Shown here: positions 36,647 through 45,746 of the stretch, one piece after another
Layout: each line of letters starts with the position of its first letter
Numbering within the stretch: position 1 is the first letter of the stretch
NCBI GenBank assembly: GCA_005402585.1
Contig: BIFP01000014.1
Location: forward strand, 99,923-163,922
DNA length: 64,000 bases
From: Micromonosporaceae bacterium KJ-029
GTDB taxonomy: Bacteria; Actinomycetota; Actinomycetes; Mycobacteriales; Micromonosporaceae
Direction: 5' to 3'
Position numbers and translations under genes: made by a program
The notes under the pieces: generated by a model
What the model was told of the DNA's origin: nothing
The model's input: only the letters and a program-made list of their open reading frames with translations
The model's database searches: none

Positions 36647-37126
36647 ATGTCTCGGACCTACCGGCGCATGTCCGCGCGTATCGGTTTGACCCTTGGCCTC
36701 GCGCTCGCTTCGGTCACGTTCGTGGCCTCGCCCGCCTCGGCCCACACCCTGGGCCAAGCCGTCGTTTCGGCGCTGGGGTGCGGTTGGCCGAACGGCGCCT
36801 ACACGGTGCTCACCAGGGAGGATCTCTGGGATAACCGGAACAACATGCCCTTGGGCGAGGTCTATGTGTTGTGGAACGGCAGCTATCAGGAGAACTGTGT
36901 GGTCACCCTCAGGGTCGGCCGGGCTGACGGCGTCGCCAGCTACACCGAGGCCGTCCTGGAGCGTCAGGGCATGAGGACCGTCCGGGACGAAGGGAACTAC
37001 GCCCACTACGCGGCGGCCAGCGGCTACGCGGCCGGCACGTGCATCAGGTGGACGGGATCCATCGGGGCGATCTACGGCGGAGGAATCTACGGCACCACCA
37101 GCACCGTGTGGAGGTACTGCGGCTAG
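36647..37126 (+). CDS. Secreted protein of unknown function
   Basis: 159 residues. An N-terminal signal peptide (MSRTYRRMSARIGLTLGLAL, cleavage after ASA near residue 32) precedes a mature domain of about 127 residues rich in Gly/Tyr with four Cys (GCGW, ENCVV, GTCIRW, WRYCG), probably two disulfides. agagagga precedes the ATG. No family recognised. A TATGTA at 36602-36607 may be its -10. Its TAG stop lies at the left edge of a large hairpin shared with the convergent gene. Confidence 0.75.
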   Translation: MSRTYRRMSARIGLTLGLALASVTFVASPASAHTLGQAVVSALGCGWPNGAYTVLTREDLWDNRNNMPLGEVYVLWNGSYQENCVVTLRVGRADGVASYTEAVLERQGMRTVRDEGNYAHYAAASGYAAGTCIRWTGSIGAIYGGGIYGTTSTVWRYCG

Positions 37127-37190
37127 ATCCTCGGGTTCGAGAATCTGAGAACCTGACCCGGTTGTTCAGATTCTCGAACCCAAGGTCTAG
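37123..37190. terminator. Bidirectional hairpin holding both stop codons
   Basis: A perfect 16-bp stem (gggttcgagaatctga at 37133-37148, its reverse complement at 37166-37181) extends with imperfect pairs to CTAG at both ends (37123-37126, 37187-37190). The + gene's TAG (37124-37126) and the - gene's stop (37187-37189) are in these edges. Confidence 0.75.
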
Positions 37191-37531
37191 CCATTGGGGG
37201 TCCGGGACACGGGTAGGGCCACGCGTCGTCCCATCCCGAACTCCTCCGCTTCGTCGTCGGTGACCATTGCGAACGCACCGGCTGGCACCCCGCCGAGAAC
37301 CGCTACCTCGGAGGCAACCGCCAGCAGCGCCTCCTCACTGTTTCCCGTGATGAAGAAGATGTAGACGTCCCCATCCTCTTCGCCGTCGTCGAACTCCTGC
37401 ACCCCACCCGACTCATCCAGGTCGGCGAGGAAGTCTTGAACATCGTCGATCCATGGGAACTGGTACTCGTTCTCCGCGAGCCCCGAAGCCGCAAGCAGCG
37501 GGACATGGATCTCCACAACCGTGTTCGGCAT
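37187..37531 (-). CDS. Conserved-looking acidic small protein
   Basis: 114 residues from MPNTVVEIHVP at 37531. Strand-rich and acidic (FLADLDESGGVQEFDDGEEDGDVYIFFITG), with a pattern like a ferredoxin-type alpha/beta sandwich: two strands, helix NSEEALLAVASEVAV, strand. No named family. It has no clear ribosome site and converges with the secreted protein gene. An antitoxin/immunity-type role is possible given its size but there is no evidence. Confidence 0.6.
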   Translation of the reverse strand: MPNTVVEIHVPLLAASGLAENEYQFPWIDDVQDFLADLDESGGVQEFDDGEEDGDVYIFFITGNSEEALLAVASEVAVLGGVPAGAFAMVTDDEAEEFGMGRRVALPVSRTPNG

Positions 37532-37700
37532 GGGGCCATGCTCCCAGAGTGGTGACTGTCGTGACGCATCACCTGCGGGCAACCATGCCAATCCGCCCGA
37601 GGCCAGACCAGCCATCGGTTTGTCATGCCGGCTTGGTTCGGTAACACCCGCGCTCCGCCATACGAAGAAGAGGTGTAACGGCTACCAGAGAGGACGGCCT

Positions 37701-38273
37701 GTGCATGACCCTGGCCCAGCGGAGGGCGACATCCCCGACATCGGAGTCGATCCGGTGGCTTTCGAGGTCTTCTACCGCCGGCACGTGGAGGCGGTGGGCC
37801 GGTTCGTGGCGCGTCGAGTCGACGATCCACACCTTGCCGCCGACCTGACCGCCGACGTGTTCCTGGCGGCGATCGAATCGGCGGCCGGCTACCGGCCAGA
37901 CCGGGGTAGCCAGATCGGTTGGCTGTTCGGGGTGGCCCGCAACGTCATCGCCGATGAGCGGCGTCGGGCCGATCAACGGCTGCGGGTGACCGGCCGACTG
38001 GCCGGACGACGGGACTTGGACGTTGACGACATCGCCCGCATCGAGGAGCGGATCGACGCCGAGGCGGCGGCCCGCCGTACCTACAGGGCGTTGAGCGAGC
38101 TACCCGAGGGCACCCGAGCGTTGGTCGAACTCGTCGCCGTGGACGGCCTCACCGTCACGGAGGCGGCCATTGCGCTCGGGGTGTCCCCGGTCGCTGCTCG
38201 GGTCCGCCTGCATCGTGCCCGCCGCACCGTCCGTGCCCTGCTGTCCCGCCCGGCCGCCACCTTCGCATCATGA
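37701..38273 (+). CDS. RNA polymerase sigma factor, ECF-like
   Basis: 190 residues from GTG 37701 (GAGAGGA 11 bases upstream). Region 2 is FEVFYRRHVEAVGRFVARRVDDPHLAADLTADVFLAAI with GWLFGVARNVIADERRR; region 4 is LSELPEGTRALVELVAVDGLTVTEAAIALGVSPVAARVRLHRARR. There is no regulatory extension. Its stop overlaps the ATGA just before the CU044_5270 gene, a standing pair in actinobacteria, which suggests the partner regulates it. Confidence 0.88.
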   Translation: MHDPGPAEGDIPDIGVDPVAFEVFYRRHVEAVGRFVARRVDDPHLAADLTADVFLAAIESAAGYRPDRGSQIGWLFGVARNVIADERRRADQRLRVTGRLAGRRDLDVDDIARIEERIDAEAAARRTYRALSELPEGTRALVELVAVDGLTVTEAAIALGVSPVAARVRLHRARRTVRALLSRPAATFAS

Positions 38274-38287
38274 AACGGAGAGACGCG

Positions 38288-39250
38288 ATGACCAAGATCG
38301 AGCAGTCGCCGCACGGTTTCGAGGAGCAGCTCCTCACGGATCTGAAGACACACGTCGCCCAGCGGGCCGAGACGGTTCCGGCAGGACGTCCGGTCGCACT
38401 CCGTACCCGGTACCGGCGCGGTTGGCGTCTCGCCGGCGCATTCGGGTTGGCGGTCGCACTTACCGTCGGCGGCCTGACGGTTCAGACGATGCGAGTGGGT
38501 GACCGGCCGCCGCCCGCGGCCAGCGCGTCGGAGATCTTCCGGCTGGCGGCCGACAGCGCCCGGCAACAGCCCGAGCTCACCGCCCGACCCGACCAGTACG
38601 TCTTCACGGAGGTCCTGGCGACGGTGCGGGAGCCGGACACCGGCCAACACCGGACGGTACGGAGTCAGAGGTGGGGGTCAGCCGGGGGACTCGCGCACCC
38701 GCAGGCACGTTACCGACCGGAGACCGAACCGAACGGATGGAGCGAACTGAAGGTGCTCCGCCCGGGCGATCCCGTGCATCCCGACAAGGAGCTCGATGAA
38801 CTCCCCTCGCCCGCGTACCACGGCGACCTGCCCACCGAACCGGACGAACTGCTTCGACACCTTCGGGAACACCCGGTCAAACTGCATCTCCCGGAGGGAG
38901 CCGATGAGGAGGCCGTGTACGGGAACGAGGCCATGGCGTACACCACCGCACGGTCGATGCTCGACGGCTACGTACCGCCCCGAGCACTGGCGGCGCTGCT
39001 CGAACTGCTGGCGCGGGAACCCGGAGCGGCCGTCATATCGGACGACGTGGTGGACGCCGCCGGCCGGCGTGGAGTGGCGATCCGGATGCCTGGTGTGATC
39101 GGCGCCAACGTTGACTTCGTCTTCGACCGGGATACCCACGTCTACCTCGGCACCAGAACGTCGCTGGTGCGGAACGGCAAGGAGTCGCTGGATTCGGCCA
39201 CCGCGCTACTCCGCGTCGCAATCGTCGACCGGCCGGGCCAACTGCCCTGA
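38288..39250 (+). CDS. CU044_5270 family protein, presumed sigma-factor partner
   Basis: 320 residues. A cytosolic N-terminus (about 55 residues) precedes one membrane segment (LAGAFGLAVALTVGGLTVQTM) and an extracellular domain with LPTEPDELLRHLREHP and a C-terminal VAIVDRPGQLP. This layout and position after a sigma gene match the CU044_5270 family. ATG 38288 has GGAG at 38276-38279; ATG 38270 overlaps the sigma stop and is an alternative. An anti-sigma-like sensor function is inferred from context. Confidence 0.82.
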   Translation: MTKIEQSPHGFEEQLLTDLKTHVAQRAETVPAGRPVALRTRYRRGWRLAGAFGLAVALTVGGLTVQTMRVGDRPPPAASASEIFRLAADSARQQPELTARPDQYVFTEVLATVREPDTGQHRTVRSQRWGSAGGLAHPQARYRPETEPNGWSELKVLRPGDPVHPDKELDELPSPAYHGDLPTEPDELLRHLREHPVKLHLPEGADEEAVYGNEAMAYTTARSMLDGYVPPRALAALLELLAREPGAAVISDDVVDAAGRRGVAIRMPGVIGANVDFVFDRDTHVYLGTRTSLVRNGKESLDSATALLRVAIVDRPGQLP

Positions 39251-39316
39251 CCGGTGACGGCCTCCAGTACCCGGCAGGCGACCCGAACCGCCTGCCGGGT
39301 AACACAGCGGCCCGGG

Positions 39317-40621
39317 CTACCGGCCGGTGTTGATGAGCAGAGGAGCGACGACCGCAGCGATCGTGGCGGCGCCGGCGTCGTTGGGGTGCAGGTGGTCACC
39401 GGAGTCGTAGGTTGGCCGAAGCGCATCCCGGTCGGCCGGGTCGGCGAGCGCCCGGTCCAGGTCGGCCACCGCGTCGTACTCGCCGCTGTTGCGGATCCAG
39501 GTGTTCACGGCGTCGCGGACCGCCTCGTTGGCGGGCGTGTCGTAGCCGAACGCGCCCTTGATCGGCAGCATGGTCGCTCCGACGATCCGCACACCCCGGG
39601 CGTGTGCCGCCCGAATCAGCTGCCGATGACCGTCGATGACCTGTTCGGCAGTCACGACGGGGGACGCGCCGCAGCCGAAGTCGGGGTAGCCACCGCCACC
39701 GATGTCGTTGATGCCCTGCAGGACGACCACGGCGCGGACTCCCGGTTGGTCAAGCGCGTCCCGGTCGAACCGGGACACGCCCGCCTCGCCGAAACAGGGC
39801 GAGTCCGCGAGCAGTTTGTTGCCGTTGATTCCGGAGTTCACCACGCTCATCGCCCGGCGCCCGGAGGCGAGCCGTTCGGCCAGCTCATCCGGGTACCGGT
39901 TGTCGGCGTCGACCGTGGTGCCGTACCCGTCCGTGATCGAGTCACCGAACGTCACCACCACGTCTCCGGCGCGTCCCGGCTGGCCGGCCGTGTCGATGCC
40001 GGTGAGGTAGTACCACGAGGTGCTGGTCTCGGCGAAGGCGCCGGCCCGGGGATCGAACCGCCGGTCGCCGGCCGTTCGGTAGGTGGTGGCCGTCGCGTTC
40101 TCGTGGACGGTCGCCGGACCGGTGGGGCCGGCGAAGTACAGCGTCACCGCGAGGGAGTCCAGCGCACGTGTCGGCAGCGGCGCGGGGTCGGAGGTGAGCT
40201 CCCCTCCGGGGGGAATGGTCGCCGTCGTCGATCGGCCGAAGGTCAACGAGCGGAGGCTGCCCGGTCGCACGGCCGCTCCCCCCGCGGCGTGCGCGATCGT
40301 CGCGCCGGACACCTTCAGCGGTCGGTCGCCGAAGCGGTTGGACAGTCGTACCTGCACGGTCGAGCCGCCGGCGCTGACCCGGACCACCTGCCGCAACGAC
40401 TGGTCTGCGAAGCCGTCGACTGACCAGTTGGGCGCCCCGAACCCTTCGAACGGGTGGTGTGCGGCGGCGGTCCACACCGCCCGCCAGCCGGCGGAGGATG
40501 GCGCGCCGGCGTGGCCGGCCTGCGCCGACGTCGCCCGGGCCGGCGCCGCCTGGGCGGGCGCGGTCAGGAAAAGTGCTGCCGCGACGGCAGCTGCGAGCGG
40601 TTGAAGCCTTGGAAGTCTCAT
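39317..40621 (-). CDS. Secreted SGNH/GDSL hydrolase
   Basis: 434 residues with signal peptide (PLAAAVAAALFLTAPAQAA). Block I is VTFGDSITDG (nucleophile Ser), block III GIND, block V DHLHPND (catalytic Asp and His). About 170 residues between signal and block I form a beta-rich accessory domain (RLSNRFGDRPLKVSG). The family includes esterases acting on polysaccharide acetyl groups or lipids. Located outside the cell. Substrate unknown. Confidence 0.88.
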   Translation of the reverse strand: MRLPRLQPLAAAVAAALFLTAPAQAAPARATSAQAGHAGAPSSAGWRAVWTAAAHHPFEGFGAPNWSVDGFADQSLRQVVRVSAGGSTVQVRLSNRFGDRPLKVSGATIAHAAGGAAVRPGSLRSLTFGRSTTATIPPGGELTSDPAPLPTRALDSLAVTLYFAGPTGPATVHENATATTYRTAGDRRFDPRAGAFAETSTSWYYLTGIDTAGQPGRAGDVVVTFGDSITDGYGTTVDADNRYPDELAERLASGRRAMSVVNSGINGNKLLADSPCFGEAGVSRFDRDALDQPGVRAVVVLQGINDIGGGGYPDFGCGASPVVTAEQVIDGHRQLIRAAHARGVRIVGATMLPIKGAFGYDTPANEAVRDAVNTWIRNSGEYDAVADLDRALADPADRDALRPTYDSGDHLHPNDAGAATIAAVVAPLLINTGR

Positions 40622-40703
40622 CGAGGTGTCCTTTGCAGGCGGTTGCTGATGGGCAAGGGTGGTGGCCGGGGCCGATGCGAGGGCTACGTCCGCACCGGTT
40701 CGA

Positions 40704-41198
40704 TCAAGCGGCGATACCGGAGCCGGTCTCCAACAGCGACTTGAGGTCGCTGAGCACGAAGGACCAGCCGCCCCCGGTACCCGGGGTGGCGCCGGTGACC
40801 AGTGCCGCGGTGTGTGGAGCCCCGGTGAGGTCGTGCGTCACGGTCAGGGTGGTCAGTCCGCGCTCGTCCTGGCCGATGTCGTAGGTGAGTCGGGTGGGTC
40901 CTTCGGCCGCCATGGCGGGGTCGGCGGTCATCCGCCAGGTCAGGGCGAGCCGCCGGTCGGGTTCGGCCGCGATGATCTCGCCCTCGATGATGACCATGTC
41001 GACTCCGCTGCCGACCATGGCTTCGCTCGCGTAGCCGCGGTAGGCGCCACCGGGGCGCGGGTCGATGTCGATCCGGCCTCCGTACCCGTAACGCTTGGTC
41101 AGTTCCGAGCGGGTCAGCGCGGCCCAAACCTCCTCGGGGCTGGCCTTGAGATAGATGCGGTGAACGAGTTCACCTGGGTGCTGCGCCGTGCCCGTCAT
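40704..41198 (-). CDS. SRPBCC (AHSA1-type) domain protein
   Basis: 164 residues. LVHRIYLKASPEEVWAALTRSELTKRYGYGG at the N-terminus and TRLTYDIG...TTLTVTHDLTG, followed by GGWSFVLSDLKSLLETG, match activator-of-Hsp90-homology-type SRPBCC proteins, which bind hydrophobic ligands or act on stress response. ATG 41198 has aggag close upstream. The gap to the next gene includes an 18-base hairpin (41275-41292, arms atccgtg/cacggat). Confidence 0.85.
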   Translation of the reverse strand: MTGTAQHPGELVHRIYLKASPEEVWAALTRSELTKRYGYGGRIDIDPRPGGAYRGYASEAMVGSGVDMVIIEGEIIAAEPDRRLALTWRMTADPAMAAEGPTRLTYDIGQDERGLTTLTVTHDLTGAPHTAALVTGATPGTGGGWSFVLSDLKSLLETGSGIAA

Positions 41199-41274
41199 GG
41201 CGGCTCCTCTGATCACGAACGCCGGGATGGCGTTACCGTCGGTGATCAGCCTCCGCCGCGCGGCTGGCCGGCAC

Positions 41275-41292
41275 ATCCGTGGGCACACGGAT
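41275..41292. promoter_or_regulatory. Small inverted repeat before the SRPBCC gene
   Basis: atccgtg-ggca-cacggat, followed by two copies of ccacggaacg (41298-41307, 41310-41319). It lies between the stop of the large regulator and the start of the SRPBCC gene, both leftward. It could terminate the first or regulate the second. Confidence 0.3.
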
Positions 41293-41328
41293 CCGACCAC
41301 GGAACGCACCACGGAACGGGGAGAGCGG

Positions 41329-44067
41329 TCAGTCCCCCATCGCCGGCAGACCCAGCGACCTCAGCTCGGCTCGGCCCTCGGCCTCGCGTCCGGGCAGGAG
41401 CGCAAGCGTGCAGGCGTACTCGATACGTGCTCCGACCTGCTGAAACCCGGCCAGTCCCGCAGCGAACGCCTCGACGTCCCCAGTCAACCGCCCCCGCGCC
41501 CGGGCCAGGCAGGCACTCGCCCACGCGTTGTCGGTGATCGCCTCCTCGGCGACCGCGAGGCACCGCGCAGCGCCCGGCAAGCCGGCGGCGACCGCCAGCT
41601 CCGCACCGGCGGCGCGGGCGTACGTCTCGAACCGGAAGCCGGGAAAGGCGTTGAACGCCAGCCCGACCAGCCGGGCCGCGTCATCGAACTCGCGTAGGTG
41701 AAGGGCGGTGCGACAGTCCGCGTACACCGCCGACGCGAGTGCGGACAGTTCGACGCCGGCGGCGGAGACGCTCTCCTGCAGCCGGTCTCGCCACCGCGAC
41801 AGGCTGTCCCGGTCGCCTCGGAACCCGCACGCCAGCATGGCGAACGCCATGGCACCCGCCACGTCACCCGTCGGTGGCCGGCCGACCCGCTGCCACCCCT
41901 CCCACAGCGCTTCCGCCTGCGCCAGAGACTCGTCGAGTTCACCGGTGAGCGCCAGGGCCGGCACGAGGGTGCCGATGGCATGGGTACGGTTTCCGAGCAG
42001 GTCGTCATCGATCATCCGTCGCGCCACGTCCAGTGCGGCGGGCAGGTCACCGGCCCGGAACGCGACGGTGGCCGCGACGTGGAAGGTGTCACCGATCTCC
42101 GGCGCCGCCTGCGGGTCGGTGGAGTCGAGCGCACTCAGCAGCGCGAACCGCTCCGCCCCGATCCGCCGCGCCTCGGCTGGTCGTCCGGCCTGCGCTGCGG
42201 CGGTACCCAGCAGGTCCAGACCCGCGCTGACCAACACCGGCACGCCGCAGCGACGGGCGGCCTCGGCGGCGACGACGGCGAGATCCGGGTCCGGGTGGTA
42301 CGGGCGGCCTCCGGCGTACCACGCCTCGGCGATCGCCACGGCGGCGGCGACCGCGGGATCGGCGGGGTTGCCGGCGGCTCGGGCCCGTTCCAGCAGGACG
42401 CTCAGCCGTTCGCGTGACATGTCGCTGCTGACCCGGCCGTCGAACCGGTGGACCATCTCGACCACCCGGGCCAGGGCAAGCGCCTGGGCGTTGCCGTCGC
42501 CGGCCGCCCCGGCAAGGTCGGCGCAGGTCAGCAACAGGTCCAGCGCCTGCTTTCCGGGCACGGCGCCCACCAGCGCGCAGTCCGCCGCGTTGCGCAGGTC
42601 CGCCACCGCCTCCGTGGGGCTCGGTGCCCGCGCGGCCGCCTGCCGGTAGCAGTCCAGAGAGGCGGCCAGGAAACCACGGGTGAACGTGAGGCGACCGAGC
42701 GCCCGAGCCAGTTGGTGCGGGGCCGAGCCGACGCCGCTGCGGGGGCCGAGCAGCGCCGCGCGCAAATCGTCGGCGACGAGGTCGAAGTCCTCGCGCCATG
42801 CACCGTTCAACCGCTCGACGAGTTCGACGGCCGCCGATGTCGCCCATTCGAGGTATCGGTCGAACACCTCACCCCGAGCCGGGTCGGCGACGAGCTGTTC
42901 CCGCGCGAACGCCCGGACGGTCCCCAGCATCCGCCAGCGACGCACATCCCGGTCCCGGGTGACCAGGCTCTTCTCCACCAGTCGGCCGAGCAGGTCGGCG
43001 GTCCCCGCCACATCGCCCACCTGCGGCACCCGGGCCGCGGCGGCCAGGTCGAACCCACCCACGAACACGGAGAGGCGCCGCAACAGCGTCTGCTCCGCTG
43101 GGTCCAGCAGGCCGTAGCTCCAGTCCAGAACGGCCCGCAGCGAGCGGTGCCGCTGATCGGCGTGTCGCGCGCCGGTCAACACCCGCAGGGGATCGGTGAA
43201 CGCCGCGAGCAAGCCTTCCACTCCCAGCGAGGCGCTGCGGGCAGCGGCAAGCTCGATCGCCAGCGGTACGTTGTCGAGTTGGACGCAGAGCTCACCGACG
43301 GCAGTCGGGTCGCCGGGCACGTCGGCGCCGGCCGCCCGGGCCCGGTCGTCGAAGAGGGCCCGACCGTCGGGCTCGGGCAACGGCAGCACCTGCACGACCT
43401 GTTCCCCGGGCACCCCCAACCGTTCCCGGCTGGTGGCCAGCACGGTGACGCCGGGGCACCCGTCGAGGATCTGCTCGGCGAAAGCCGCCACCGCGTCCAA
43501 CAGGTGTTCGCAGTTGTCCAGCACCAGCAGCGACCGTTGCGCGCTGAGTTCGACCTGTATCGCCTCGGACAGGGGCTGACGGGGGGTAGGGGTGAGACCG
43601 AGCGCGGCGGCGACGGCCTGGGGCACGGAGCCGTCGCGCACCGGCACCAGGTCGACAAAGGCGCCGCCGGCCGGAAACCGTGACGCCACCTCGGTCGCCA
43701 GTTCGACGGCGAGCCGGGTCTTTCCCACCCCGCCGACGCCCACCAGTGTGATCAGCCGGGTGTCCCGTAGCGTGCTGGAGAGTGACTCCCGCTCCTGTCG
43801 TCGACCGACGAAAGTCGTCCGCGGTACGGGGAGCCCGGCGACGACGGCGCCCGCCCGGTTCGTTGTCGCCGCCGGGGCGGCCGATGCCAATGCCGACAAA
43901 TCGTGTCGGTCGGCGGCGCCGTACTTGCGCAGCAGTGACGAGACGTGGCTCTCGACGGTGCGAACGGAGATGAACAGCCGCTGCCCGATCTCGGCGTTGC
44001 TGCACCGCTCGTTCAGCAGGGCGAGCACCTCGGCTTCCCGTGCCGAGATCTCGATCTCCACCGTCAC
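41329..44067 (-). CDS. Large NB-ARC ATPase regulator with N-terminal LuxR HTH
   Basis: 912 residues from GTG 44067 (gaggggc site upstream). Residues 4-65 form a LuxR HTH (ISAREAEVLALLNERCSNAEIGQRLFISVRTVESHVSSLL). A P-loop follows (LITLVGVGGVGKTRLAVELA), Walker B LLVLDNCEHLLD, and GLPLAI-type NVPLAIELAAARSASL. The remaining 550 residues are helical TPR-like. In typical LAL regulators the HTH is at the C-terminus; here it is at the N-terminus as in some SARP-like/AfsR-like variants with LuxR. The controlled genes are unknown; the VOC and SRPBCC neighbours are candidates. Confidence 0.87.
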   Translation of the reverse strand: MTVEIEISAREAEVLALLNERCSNAEIGQRLFISVRTVESHVSSLLRKYGAADRHDLSALASAAPAATTNRAGAVVAGLPVPRTTFVGRRQERESLSSTLRDTRLITLVGVGGVGKTRLAVELATEVASRFPAGGAFVDLVPVRDGSVPQAVAAALGLTPTPRQPLSEAIQVELSAQRSLLVLDNCEHLLDAVAAFAEQILDGCPGVTVLATSRERLGVPGEQVVQVLPLPEPDGRALFDDRARAAGADVPGDPTAVGELCVQLDNVPLAIELAAARSASLGVEGLLAAFTDPLRVLTGARHADQRHRSLRAVLDWSYGLLDPAEQTLLRRLSVFVGGFDLAAAARVPQVGDVAGTADLLGRLVEKSLVTRDRDVRRWRMLGTVRAFAREQLVADPARGEVFDRYLEWATSAAVELVERLNGAWREDFDLVADDLRAALLGPRSGVGSAPHQLARALGRLTFTRGFLAASLDCYRQAAARAPSPTEAVADLRNAADCALVGAVPGKQALDLLLTCADLAGAAGDGNAQALALARVVEMVHRFDGRVSSDMSRERLSVLLERARAAGNPADPAVAAAVAIAEAWYAGGRPYHPDPDLAVVAAEAARRCGVPVLVSAGLDLLGTAAAQAGRPAEARRIGAERFALLSALDSTDPQAAPEIGDTFHVAATVAFRAGDLPAALDVARRMIDDDLLGNRTHAIGTLVPALALTGELDESLAQAEALWEGWQRVGRPPTGDVAGAMAFAMLACGFRGDRDSLSRWRDRLQESVSAAGVELSALASAVYADCRTALHLREFDDAARLVGLAFNAFPGFRFETYARAAGAELAVAAGLPGAARCLAVAEEAITDNAWASACLARARGRLTGDVEAFAAGLAGFQQVGARIEYACTLALLPGREAEGRAELRSLGLPAMGD

Positions 44068-44175
44068 AGCCCCCTCACCGGCGCAGGTCGCGCCGCAGCG
44101 GTCGGACAACCGCCGCCGAATCACCGCTGCACCGCCTGCCCGGAGGCGAACCGGGTGGCATGCGTTCGCGGCCAC

Positions 44176-44610
44176 TCAGTCGAGACAGAACTCGTTGCCC
44201 TCGATGTCCTGCATCACGAGGCACGACTCGTTGTCGCCATCGGCAGTCAGTAGTCGCACGCGTACCGCGCCGAGCGCGACCAGTCGGGTGCATTCGGCCT
44301 CAAGCGCGGCCAGGCGCTCTTCACCCACGAGCCCGGTGCCGACCCGTACGTCAAGATGCAGCCGATTCTTGACGACCTTGCCTTCGGGAACGCGCTGGAA
44401 GTACAGCCGCGGGCCCACCCCCGAGGGATCACTGCATGCGAACGCCGCACCCTGACGCTCAGGCGGCAACGCGCGATCGAAATCGCCCCACGTGGCAAAC
44501 CCCTCCGGTGGCGGCGGTACGACGTACCCCAACACCTCGCACCAGAACCGAGCGACGCGCTCAGGTTCTGCGCAGTCGAAGGTGATCTGGATCTGCTTAA
44601 CCGACGCCAT
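44176..44610 (-). CDS. VOC family protein (glyoxalase-like)
   Basis: 144 residues. KQIQITFDCAEPERVARFWCEVLGY and a C-terminal VMQDIEGNEFCLD match the glyoxalase/bleomycin-resistance fold. The metal positions in this subfamily are degenerate (no clear His at the first site). Begins 66 bases before a tract without genes and ends 108 bases from the regulator start. Function unknown; small-molecule binding is expected. Confidence 0.82.
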   Translation of the reverse strand: MASVKQIQITFDCAEPERVARFWCEVLGYVVPPPPEGFATWGDFDRALPPERQGAAFACSDPSGVGPRLYFQRVPEGKVVKNRLHLDVRVGTGLVGEERLAALEAECTRLVALGAVRVRLLTADGDNESCLVMQDIEGNEFCLD

Positions 44611-44727
44611 CGGCCCACCATAGAGGCGGGGTCTCCCGTCGTCTCCACGGGCCCGCCACTGTCGTCGCTGCGAGGTGCTGGCTCCGGGATTCAAACCTGA
44701 GCTGTGCGCCTACTTCCAGGCTACCGA

Positions 44728-45636
44728 TCAGGATCCCTCGAGCAGGGCGAGGAGCCGGCGCAGTGCCGGGTTCGTGCTGTCCCGGTGCCAGGCCAGGGCG
44801 ACATCCACGGTGGGGGTCGGGGCGGTGAACCGGCGCAGGCGTACCCCGCGCATCCGCAACGCGCGGGCTCGTCCGGCCGGGACGGCCGCGACCACGTCTG
44901 CCTGCGCCACCGCCCGCAGCAGTTGCTCGTCGTCCGGCTCCTGCCGCACGAGCCGGAAGCCGCCGCGCGGCCAGACCTGGGCGATTGTCCGGTCGAACAT
45001 GCCAGGGCCGTTCTCCCGGGGCCACATCACCGCCGGCAGGTCGACCACTTCGGCCCGGCTGATCCGACGGCGACCGACCGCCAGCCGATGGCCCGCGGGC
45101 AGGGCCAGCAGCAGCTCCTCGGTGTCGACCGTCTGGCACACCAGCGCCGGCTCGTCGACCGGCGGACGGACGAACGCCGCGTCGAGCCGGCCGGCGAGCA
45201 GGCCGGCCACGTTCGGCGCCGTCCAGGCCGTCTCCGGGACCACCTCGACCTCCGGGTGGGCGGCCCGGAACCGGGCCACCAAGTCGTCGACCCGGCCACC
45301 GCGCGCCGACCGGGTGTACGCCAGCCGCAGCCGGCCACCCCGCCCACGTACCAGGTCCCGGATGCGGGCAGTCGCCGCGTCCACCTCGGCGAGCAACCGG
45401 GCGGCCTCCTCGGCGACCCGCTCCCCCACCTCCGTCAGGGTGCAGCCCCGGCTGGTGCGGTGCACGAGCGGCACGCCGAGCTGACGCTCCAGGGCGCGGA
45501 TCTGCTGGCTGAGCGCGGGTTGGGCGATGCGCAGCCGGGCGGCGGCCCGGGTGAAGTGCAGTTCCTCGGCGAGCACCGCGAAGTAACGCAGTCGGCGCAG
45601 GTCCGACCAGGCGTCCGGGGGCGGCGCGTCGGACAT
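44728..45636 (-). CDS. LysR family transcriptional regulator
   Basis: 302 residues from ATG 45636. The HTH is LRRLRYFAVLAEELHFTRAAARLRIAQPALSQQIRALERQLGVPLVHR (about residues 12-60); the remainder is a periplasmic-binding-like effector domain. An earlier ATG (45648) would overlap the dyad at 45647-45661, so the second ATG is preferred. Divergent from the amino-acid oxidase gene with 110 bases between, the classical arrangement of LysR regulator and target. Confidence 0.9.
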   Translation of the reverse strand: MSDAPPPDAWSDLRRLRYFAVLAEELHFTRAAARLRIAQPALSQQIRALERQLGVPLVHRTSRGCTLTEVGERVAEEAARLLAEVDAATARIRDLVRGRGGRLRLAYTRSARGGRVDDLVARFRAAHPEVEVVPETAWTAPNVAGLLAGRLDAAFVRPPVDEPALVCQTVDTEELLLALPAGHRLAVGRRRISRAEVVDLPAVMWPRENGPGMFDRTIAQVWPRGGFRLVRQEPDDEQLLRAVAQADVVAAVPAGRARALRMRGVRLRRFTAPTPTVDVALAWHRDSTNPALRRLLALLEGS

Positions 45637-45646
45637 GCACCCGATC

Positions 45647-45661
45647 ATAAGCGCCGCTTAT
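45647..45661. promoter_or_regulatory. LysR T-N11-A type box
   Basis: ATAAGCG-C-CGCTTAT, a perfect 15-base dyad in the LysR/oxidase divergent region, with the T-N11-A form of LysR sites. It is the only A/T-ended dyad there. Confidence 0.6.
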
Positions 45662-45746
45662 CGCCGGCTGTCGAATCCGTCTTGGACGACGGCCGGCCGG
45701 CACGGCGACGATTCGAGGCCAGCGGCACAAGTGACGGGAGCGGACG

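Noticed and set aside
37133..37181. gggttcgagaatc looked like a tRNA T-arm
   Set aside because: No acceptor stem, anticodon arm or D-arm can be built around it; the sequence is one arm of a long palindrome.
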